A stretch of 64,000 bases of DNA from Physcia stellaris. Taxonomy: Eukaryota > Ascomycota > Lecanoromycetes > Caliciales > Physciaceae. The DNA lies in contig JABSSW010000057.1 in NCBI GenBank assembly GCA_018902385.1, positions 186,001 through 250,000 of the forward strand. The letters run 5' to 3'. Each line of letters begins with the position of its first letter. Position 1 is the first letter of the stretch. Under the pieces are notes generated by a model. That model saw only the letters and a list, made by a program, of their open reading frames with translations. It searched no databases and had not been told where the DNA came from. The translations under genes and the position numbers were made by a program. Shown one piece after another: positions 56,627-64,000 of this stretch.

Positions 56627-58288
56627 CGTGAAAGCGCAGAGAGCTTGATATGCTTTCGGATTGGAGAATGACTGAGAAAGCAATCTGAGAGATGACACTA
56701 GAAGCTTGATAAACGATGGACGATGGACAGAAAGAGAAAGAAGAAATGCGAACACAAAAGACCGAACACCGCGCTACTGAAAATGCTGCACAGAGACGAA
56801 AGGTGACCAAAAAAGTTGAGACGAAGAAGGAGATGTTATAGAGACGCAAAGATGGAAGGCCGAGGCGTAGCAGAAAGGATCATAGCTAGCAATAAAAGTA
56901 CATGAAGACGGAGCATCCATCCTTCGACACAGTTATAGAACGAGCTAATCCACAGCATCGCTTTTTGCACAAAGTAGATTGAGGCTGGTTTTACTCTGAT
57001 CTCGTCTCGACCATTGAGTGCGAGAAAGTAGGTTTCTGTTGCGAGGGCACGGTTATGCGCCCTTCCCCAAGAATGACACTGCCACAAGCCATGGCCAAGA
57101 TCTCCCACGCCGAAGCTCGAGTGGATTGAGCAAATGGCTTGAGCCTGAGGAAGGCTGGTATTGGGGACTGGAAATAGGGTCTGATCCTGGCGGGGGCGGA
57201 GGATGGGAGCTGTGGAATGAGGCATTGGAAACCAAGGCACTAGATGTGGCCAAGCAGAGGGAATTGTCAACGACCTGTTCACCCTTTTCACGATGCCTAT
57301 GATCGTAAATATTAGCTGATGATGAGCTAAAGTCCGTGTTGTTGTGGTGTCCCCAAGCCGAGTCTCGATGAAGGGGAACGGATGGCTGTTTTGCAGAAGC
57401 CTGTCTAGGTGAACTGAAGCGTCAAAACCGAAGAAATAAACGAATGCACGCTAGACGCCTAGATGCATGATCAGACAGCTTTAGAGCTGCCCTAGGAGGC
57501 TGTCAAGGAATTAGCAGGACTTGGCGAAGGATCGAGGCGGATGAAACAACAGGCTGAGCGCTTCGCCTCCTCCAATCTTGAATCCTCGGAACGCTGTTCT
57601 ACTCTTACCATTCACCAGTTACTAAAGAGTAAAAATCATCTCTGAAACAATCAGCAAAGGCCCAGCTGGTCGAGAATTAGATAAACGCCGTTGATGGAGT
57701 TGGACTTGGATATCGGCGTATGTACCGCGAGCCAGTTGTTTCGGCGCTGTATTCAGGCATTCAGTTGTGTTGAGGCACCGGGTGGAAATGTTGCTTCGCT
57801 ATCTCAGGGGTTTGTATCGCATTCTATGGGGGATTATATCTCCACAAAAAGCTGCCGAAAAAACAATTCAAAACAAGCAATGAACCAGCTAAAGTCGTTC
57901 TTTGAAATCAGCTGAATATGATAGTGGAATTCTGCAAATCAGGTGTGGTCTTTAAGTCGAAAAGCACTGTACGACAGCATGCCTAAACAGCACACCCATG
58001 TCGGTGAAGACTCTATTGTCATTAAGCTTCCCTTAACGGAAGTCCTTTAACATGCTTGTGAGTGTTTCCCCGTCAGCGGGACGTGTTGATTGGTGAAGGT
58101 CATGCATAATTGATACATCTATGGGGATATAAACCATTTCGGAGGCCGGAGAACATACATACTAGATCAAACAACGGGCTTCTAAAGCTCGACGACTTCT
58201 CCCCTGCCCACAACCCGAGTCACGGTAATACCAGCTTCCGTCGGTTCGTTCCTTGTAGTTCATCGAAAGAGGTTGATAACTCACAATC
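56627..58288. other. Intergenic, 1.7 kb, no gene seen
   Basis: Promoter of the aspartic protease at the left, 3' flank of the F-box gene at the right. Open frames between 56.8 and 57.9 kb have no recognisable content. Confidence 0.4.
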
Positions 58289-59728
58289 TTAATCGATTGT
58301 CAGATATTCCAGATCTGGTAGATGTTCATCCTCCGACTTTTCAAGATCACGGAGCAGCCAGGCCTTGTCCCAAGGCCAATCCAGCGTCGTCGCCGACACT
58401 AACAATGTAACATTGTCCCACTCCAAATCTCTGGGAAACATATCCACTACCCAATCCCTCAACATTTCGACTTCCATCTTCGGCTCATCTTTACCATCTG
58501 ACCACCCGCGAGTGCAAGCAAATGCTCCCTGCTTCTCGAAAAGCCGTTGATTCGCCCGTAAAACCTTCAAGGCGATGAGCTTCTGTAGGGATTTGACATA
58601 CTGATCGTCCTCAAGTTCGAAGTCTATCCATATTGCATCCAGTGCCAGACTGACAAGGCTCTTCGCAGCAAACTCTTCCAGAGCCTGGCCGATTCCGCGC
58701 GGCTGGAAGTCAGCGCTATTCGGGTTATGCCAATAGTGATAGGTGAATCGTTGCAACGTCGCGATACCGGCAAGAAATGACCGAAAGTGTTGTGCCCCAA
58801 TGGCACTTTTGCTAAAATTGATCTCAGTCACCGTCGAGTGACGTTCAGGAAAATTACTGGGCCACTTCAGCGGTATGAAACGACCCTGTTCGTAAGGTAT
58901 CTGTCCTATGAGTTCCCCGTTCAATACTCGAATTGATGGTAACATAGCAAACGGCAAGAATGCCTCCAGATTGTTCGTCACGTAGTTGTGAAAATTGAAT
59001 GTGACTGTTTGAAGCTTCGAGAGGTATTTCCTGCTGCGCTCGGAGTCTATGTTACTGCCGGGGCTGAGGTCTGCAATGGACTTAGCGATCTTGTTGATGA
59101 GATCCAATTCGGGATCGTGACAGCCCTTCGCCAGGATCACACTTTGAATGTTGGGAAGAAGTGAGAACAACAAAGCGAGACCAACATGATTGTTCCTTCG
59201 CGTGTGGAGGTAATACAACCAATGCGCTTTGTCCTCCATTGACAGTAATGGCGTGTTGCGAATGTAGTTTCTGACTATCGAAAAAGACTTCCTGCTGGCG
59301 ACATTTTTCTGAGAATAGAAGTCTTCGCTCTCAATGTCATCAAGCACGTAAGAACGTTCTGTTATATAATCCATGAAGGCGTCGAAAGGAAGATGTAAGT
59401 TCACGGGATAGTAAACTATGTCCTCGTTTTGGATAATACCAGCCATGAAGGCAAATGTGCTTGGATCGAATAGCTCTATATTGACGAGCCTCATCGCGTC
59501 GTTGCGAACCTGGAGGTCAGAGCCCTCGAGCTCCTTCCAATATTTCGGTCTAATAACCGAGTATTTCTTCTCGAGCTCTAGATGGCGAGCCAGAGCTTCC
59601 TGAGCAAAACGATTGATGGACTTGTTGCAGAGTACCAAGGACTCGATATCAGCGGGGTGCACCAGGTTAACCACGCGAAATATCAATTCGTTAGGAAGCC
59701 TCATTAGAGGAAACATGACGTCGATCAT
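58289..59728 (-). CDS. F-box domain protein
   Basis: Intact single-exon gene of 479 residues. The N-terminal F-box (about residues 6-48) reads FPLMRLPNELIFRVVNLVHP then IESLVLCNKSINRFA, the LPxEL ... L..C.S... pattern that binds Skp1 in SCF ubiquitin ligases. The rest has spaced Leu-rich segments (HRSF..GIATLQRFTYHY, KSLVSLALDAIWIDF, LQKLIALKVLRAN) like the degenerate LRR-type substrate domains of fungal F-box proteins. The substrate cannot be inferred. The start MIDVMFPLMRLP at 59728 is chosen because it gives the shortest complete F-box; the Met at residue 5 is an alternative. Confidence 0.87.
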   Translation of the reverse strand: MIDVMFPLMRLPNELIFRVVNLVHPADIESLVLCNKSINRFAQEALARHLELEKKYSVIRPKYWKELEGSDLQVRNDAMRLVNIELFDPSTFAFMAGIIQNEDIVYYPVNLHLPFDAFMDYITERSYVLDDIESEDFYSQKNVASRKSFSIVRNYIRNTPLLSMEDKAHWLYYLHTRRNNHVGLALLFSLLPNIQSVILAKGCHDPELDLINKIAKSIADLSPGSNIDSERSRKYLSKLQTVTFNFHNYVTNNLEAFLPFAMLPSIRVLNGELIGQIPYEQGRFIPLKWPSNFPERHSTVTEINFSKSAIGAQHFRSFLAGIATLQRFTYHYWHNPNSADFQPRGIGQALEEFAAKSLVSLALDAIWIDFELEDDQYVKSLQKLIALKVLRANQRLFEKQGAFACTRGWSDGKDEPKMEVEMLRDWVVDMFPRDLEWDNVTLLVSATTLDWPWDKAWLLRDLEKSEDEHLPDLEYLTID

Positions 59729-60558
59729 TTAATATGTCAGTTTGTGTGTGAAATCTCAAGATTGGAAGCGGTTGCGTTGAGGTTCTGGGAGGAACACAGT
59801 ACTTGCAAGCCCACATGATGGATACTTGTACGATTTGGAAATCCTCGTCAGCGTCATCGTTTGTTCAATTTATTGTGGCGATGACTCATGAATCTGTCAT
59901 GAAGTCTTTTCTGTCAAGTTATTCCGTCGATGAAAATCAATTAACTGTCGTGAATGAAGATTTTTTCTGTTTGGAAATACCGTGTGACTTGTTTCGGGCC
60001 TGAAATGACCATGACTTTTCCAAGTCAATCGTCAGTTGTGACCTGCCCATGATAATCGTGAATCGCGCAAGGTAATCGTGAATTACCCAAGAGCATCGTG
60101 ACTCCAAAGACAGTGAAGAATGACGACGACCAGACGCGCCAAGGCGGCGATTGCCGAGGAAATATACTTAGCGCAAGCGCCAGAGCTTAATTACCCATCC
60201 TGAGCCCTCATAAATGGATACCGAAAGGAAGTAGATGATAAGTGTGAAACTACGGTGGTTAGTTTTCGCAAAGTAATTGACTGTATATAATATGAATAAA
60301 TCCTTACTACTGTTACAGTTTTTGAGTTGAGCTACCACATATTGATGTTGTTTCGGTGCTCAAGTCTGTGCAGGTAAGCGACACACAGGAATCTGCGAAT
60401 GCTCCTGAGAAATTCAAGTAAGCCTGTTCATCGATAGCAACTGCATAGTATAATACAATTGGAATGGTATATCTACAAGCCTTCAACCTCTTCTCTACTA
60501 ACCCAAACATCGACAGATTCACCGCCTCGCCAGGCTTCTCTCTTACTTTTGCGGCAGA
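59729..60558. other. Intergenic, no gene seen
   Basis: Promoter of the F-box gene and 3' flank of the FAD oxidoreductase. ATCGTGA occurs three times between 60050 and 60115. No gene recognised. Confidence 0.4.
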
Positions 60559-62325
60559 CTACACCCTCTTCTTCCCACCTTTGTACCGCACCCCATGCGA
60601 TATCAGCAGATACTTCTTGAAAAGATCCTCAGCGAAATCATCGAAGACCTCGTAGTCAGCGCCCAGTCGGTAAGCAGCCGCGATGCCTGAGACACAAGCC
60701 ATTTCGTGCATATTCTGGGTTGCATTAGCGAAGAAATAGAAACAAAAGTACAGGAAAAGAGAACATACCACCAATGTCCAGCTACCTGCAAAGTACGTCC
60801 GGTTCTTGCCATTGATGAACATCATGTTTGGGACCACTCTAACGTAGTGCTGCCACCGGTGGCCAAGCTGATGCCACCACTTCTTCTCAATAACCTTACT
60901 TTCATCAATTTGGTCGATTGTCCACAAGTGCCTGCTCCCTTTGTCTAAGAATATGCTCTGGAAGACGTGGTTCTCGTATGGCACAGGTGGTTTGTCCGCG
61001 TCGTGATCCATCCGGAATTGATGCTGGTAGTTGGTGCAGTCAAAAGCCATCTCGATTTTGTGCATATCTTCTGGGTACGAATGGGTATAGTACATGGGTC
61101 GATAACCTCCCGGCTCGTCGCCGGGACCTTTGGACTCATTCTTCGCAAAAGAAATCATGTCTTCTTGTTCCTTGGACTTGGGTTTCGCGCAAAGTTCGGA
61201 TTTGAAGTGTGTTTCGTAATTCTTCTGGAAGTAGTCGGCATCGGTATGAGTGATCGTGATGTCGTCGAAAAGGTAGCACCACCAAGAACGAACTTCTCCT
61301 TCCATGTGGCTGCTTTGCCAAGGAGCTTCTTTGCGTCGTCGGCTAGAATGCACATTACCATATCGTCATAGGTCTCGGTTGTAGTTGCGGGTCCGGTGTG
61401 TTCGCCTCCACCAAGCTCGTCGACGGCCTTTTTGCGCTCAGGGTCAAAAGGCCGGGTTTGAAGAACGACGCCGTTTTTGCTGCGACCGAGGATGGCTGTA
61501 ACGTCCGTGTTTGTGCGAATCTCGACACCTTTAGAGCGAATATCTGCGGTCCAGTCGCCGTAGAATTTCTCGAGGTGAGGAAAGGTTACCATTTGAGGAA
61601 GATTGGGTAGCAGGGTTTCAGGGTCATAGTCCCAGAGCTTCATATTTGGGTCGTCGAAAAGTCGCTCGAGGATCGCGCAGGAGACATTGGCGGTTTGGTT
61701 ACCTAAGTTCCATTAGCAACAGCCATGCATGAAAGAGAGCGATAAATGCATACCTGTGCCCAGAAAGAGTGCGATGAGAGGAAATACCATCTTGTCTCCG
61801 AAGTCCTTGTTAAAGAAAAACATTCGAAGCATAATCCTGATAGGAACGAGACCCAAGACAGGCATGGTATATTTGATGATCTTCAGCACTCTTCCAAATT
61901 TCTTGATATCACCCGAGAATTGGTCGACCAATTGACTAGGGAAAGCATTCGTCCAGAAACTCTCCTTTCCTTGCCCGAAGGCGACCTGCAGCTTCACACC
62001 CTGTGCCTCGTGTCCATACTTTTTGAAGTAGTTTAACGTATGTTTGAAGGCTGGTGATCCTCCCTGCACACCGTCGTTCATCCACGAGGTCCCGTATTTG
62101 TTCTTGTCTAGGGGAATGGAAGTTGCCTGACCACCGATGACGGACATTCGCTCTAGAATGGTGACATTGAATTTATCGGGATGCTGGGCAAGTGTCGCCG
62201 CACAGGACTGAGAAATGTCAGTTAACGAACATAGTATGACGGAGCGCGCTGACCATCCCTGCTGCTCCGCCACCAACAATAACGACGCGCTTCTTTCCAT
62301 TCTTGAGGAGGCCTTCAGACGACAT
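60559..62325 (-). CDS. FAD-dependent oxidoreductase (amine oxidase/desaturase-like), one frame break
   Basis: Exons 62325-62254, 62207-61754, 61702-60769 and 60714-60559. The start MSSEGLLKNGKKR precedes the FAD-binding VVIVGGGAAGMSCAATLA (GxGxxG), then the ILERMSVIGGQATSIPL glutamate and GG, typical of the NAD(P)-binding Rossmann-like amine-oxidase/phytoene-desaturase fold. Further family-like segments are KYGTSWMNDGVQGG, VEIRTNTDVTAI, YDDMVMCILADDAKKLLG and the C-terminal NGKNRTYFAGSWTLVNMHE, where the FAD pyrophosphate is usually bound. The third exon is one base short of frame: FVLGGATF continues as FDDITITH only after a shift near the T4 run at 61268-61271. That is either a real early mutation or a homopolymer error. 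Otherwise about 538 residues would be encoded. Substrate unknown; a TM-like segment (MPVLGLVPIRIMLRMFFF) suggests membrane association. Confidence 0.82.
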
Positions 62326-63065
62326 AGTGAATACCTAGAGAAACGTAGGAGTCGTACAGGAGAATAGGGGGGCTATGTCAATTAAGTCCCGAGAGAAGAG
62401 GAGTTGAAGGAGCAGGACAACGAGCGACGAAGGGGCGAGCTTCTTAAGCACGGGTTGGAAGCTGGGTTCGCGTCGCAGTGGCAAAGATGCACATTGAACA
62501 GGTGAGGAGGTTTAGGCGGAAAAGCGAGGAACATAAAGCGGCTTTGCTTAGGCTTCCCCATCTTGACTGGCTACGGGCGAATATGATGACGTTTGACTCC
62601 CTGTTAGACTTGACGGACTCCTTGTTAGATTGACGGATGCGTGACAAGCCGGATCTTAGGATCTAACGCTAGTGTTAGCGCGATCTTGGTAGATCGGCTA
62701 GATCTCGGCATTTACCTTATGCAAGATCGCGCCAATGACATTGAGAGAGTACACGTGACAGCGCGGAACCATGTCCGTCCGCTTGGCGATCTGTCGCTAC
62801 ACGTTCGCGCCTTCCTGCATACCGCGATAGCGATAATCTGTCAAGTATTCTTAGCTTGTTGTTTTTGTAGTACTTTGTGTTCATACATGATCACTCCAAT
62901 ATACTAATAATAATACCCATCAGCATCAAATTAGCGAGGCTAAGGTGGACTTTCAAACATTGATGTAATATCAGTGCATTCAATACACGTGGTCATCCAG
63001 GACTACTCTCCTAACCACCGCGCCTGATTTGGATTTTTCGGGTCAGAGAAACAGTGCTACTCGTT
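62326..63065. other. Divergent intergenic region
   Basis: Separates the FAD oxidoreductase (leftward) from TDP1 (rightward), so it contains both promoters. A segment at about 62650-62720 has several GATCT/AGATC and CGCTAGTGTTAGCG-type inverted repeats that might be a small element. Confidence 0.45.
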
Positions 63066-64000
63066 ATGGCTGATACCAATGACGACCTCAATTTCAAACG
63101 AGCAATTGCACTTTCATTAAGACAGGAGAACCCGTTCCAGTCCGATCTCGAACGAGCAATTGCACTCTCATTAGAACAGGAGAAGCCGATCCAGCCAGAT
63201 GAAGTGATAGCACTTGATGATGACGAGGATGAAACTGCCGCGTCTCCGGGAGAGGAGCCTCAGACAGCAATAGAAAATCAAGCAAGCACAAACCTCAACT
63301 CAATGCTAGGGCTCAATCGAAAAGCAATGGAAGAGGAACGCCTGTCGCGGAAGAGGAAAGCTGCATCAATTTCACCTCCTCCTCCACGTAAAGCCCCCAA
63401 GACTGCATCGACTGCTCCGGCAACGAAAGCCGTGACAAAATTTAACAATCTCACGATTCCAACAAGTGACCCGTCTTCACTCGCCAAACCAGCGACTACC
63501 ACACCAGACACGAAAGGCTTAATCTTTCCACTGGGCACCATCAAGAAAACCTGGGCCTTTCGCCATGCCCGAGTGGGCAACGACATCAAAATTGAGGAAA
63601 TCCTTCAACGCTCAACTCTCACCCTCGCAGTCCTCAGTTCCTTCCAATGGGACGTCGAGTGGCTTCTGACAAAAGTCGATATTCGCAACACCAAAGTAGT
63701 TATGGTCATGCAAGCCCACGACGAAGCAACCAAATCCCAGTACCGGCAAGAGACTTCCTCCATGACTAACCTCCAACTTTGTTTCCCATCAATGGAAGGC
63801 CAGATACGTTGTATGCATTCGAAACTAATGCTCCTGTCGCATCCGGGTTATTTGAGAGTGGTGGTGCCGACAGCGAATCTGGTACCATATGATTGGGGCG
63901 AGGATGGAATCATGGAGAACAGTGCATTCATAATCGATCTCCCACGGCTTAAAGAGGGGCAGAGTACGGCGGAGGAGGAGATGACGTTCTTCGGGCGAGA
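63066..64000 (+). CDS. tdp1: Tyrosyl-DNA phosphodiesterase TDP1, 5' part (runs off the window)
   Basis: Nuclear repair enzyme that removes topoisomerase I peptides from DNA 3' ends by two HKD motifs. An uninterrupted frame from the ATG at 63066 covers 311 residues and continues beyond the window. Residues about 10-45 carry two tandem ubiquitin-interacting motifs (FKRAIALSLRQE and LERAIALSLEQE), then an acidic patch, a basic KRKAASISPPPPRKAPK nuclear-localisation-like stretch, and the catalytic domain. Visible TDP1 motifs: SSFQWDVEWLL, VVMVMQAHD, and the first HKD motif CMHSKLMLL with VVVPTANLVPYDWGEDG and MENSAFIIDLP. The second HKD lies outside. Confidence 0.94.
   Translation, partial: MADTNDDLNFKRAIALSLRQENPFQSDLERAIALSLEQEKPIQPDEVIALDDDEDETAASPGEEPQTAIENQASTNLNSMLGLNRKAMEEERLSRKRKAASISPPPPRKAPKTASTAPATKAVTKFNNLTIPTSDPSSLAKPATTTPDTKGLIFPLGTIKKTWAFRHARVGNDIKIEEILQRSTLTLAVLSSFQWDVEWLLTKVDIRNTKVVMVMQAHDEATKSQYRQETSSMTNLQLCFPSMEGQIRCMHSKLMLLSHPGYLRVVVPTANLVPYDWGEDGIMENSAFIIDLPRLKEGQSTAEEEMTFFGR

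Noticed and set aside
49199-64000. Possible biosynthetic cluster (transporter, oxidoreductases, proteases)
   Set aside because: No polyketide synthase, NRPS, terpene cyclase or comparable core enzyme is present, and the transporter and SDR-like gene lie far away among housekeeping genes.

Overview
The window looks like nuclear DNA of a filamentous ascomycete (Pezizomycotina; a leotiomycete would fit, but that is a guess). The evidence is: short GT-AG introns of about 46-130 nt, typical fungal families (CFEM, PEBP, M35-like and A1 secreted proteases, a CCCH protein with the fungal NYN-like N-terminal domain, a DHA1 drug/H+ antiporter, Puf3-type PUF), an intron-bearing tRNA gene, and LTR elements carrying C-to-T hypermutation. 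All gene models were spliced by eye; coordinates in the evidence fields give the exons.

Layout. 1-27.8 kb is mostly ordinary: an MFS transporter, a CCCH zinc-finger protein, a secreted two-domain cysteine protein, tRNA-Cys, a divergent pair of decayed paralogous small secreted proteins, the checkpoint clamp subunit HUS1 (with a 13-nt microexon), a single-pass membrane protein, another secreted cysteine protein, a Puf3-type RNA-binding protein and an SDR-like protein. 27.8-40.6 kb is gene-poor accessory DNA: relics of a SNF2-type ATPase, a 785-bp terminal-inverted-repeat element, a broken M35-like metalloprotease, an intact secreted PEBP and a partial secreted cysteine protein. 40.6-48.2 kb is an AT-rich island made of a fossil Ty1/copia element and a short non-autonomous LTR element, both with target-site duplications, the latter with a long foldback beside one LTR. 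49-64 kb returns to genes: CFEM GPI-protein, a five-exon single-pass membrane protein, a secreted aspartic protease, an F-box protein, an FAD oxidoreductase with one frame break, and the 5' part of tyrosyl-DNA phosphodiesterase TDP1.

How the parts relate. HUS1 and TDP1 are both genome-maintenance factors but are 45 kb apart and not a cluster. Many of the other genes encode secreted or surface proteins (two two-domain or single-domain cysteine proteins, the paralogous pair, M35-like, PEBP, CFEM, aspartic protease); several of them flank the repeat island and several are broken, as expected of a fast-changing accessory compartment. No secondary-metabolite core enzyme is present.

Most interesting observation. 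The AT-rich island does not carry the usual RIP signature. Comparing the paired LTRs and the foldback arms, the changes are C-to-T (either strand) almost only where C is followed by C or T; CpA/TpG and CpG are largely kept, and the whole island is nearly free of CC/GG and poor in CT/AG. Canonical RIP acts mainly on CpA, so this suggests a different context preference, and standard RIP indices would misread it.
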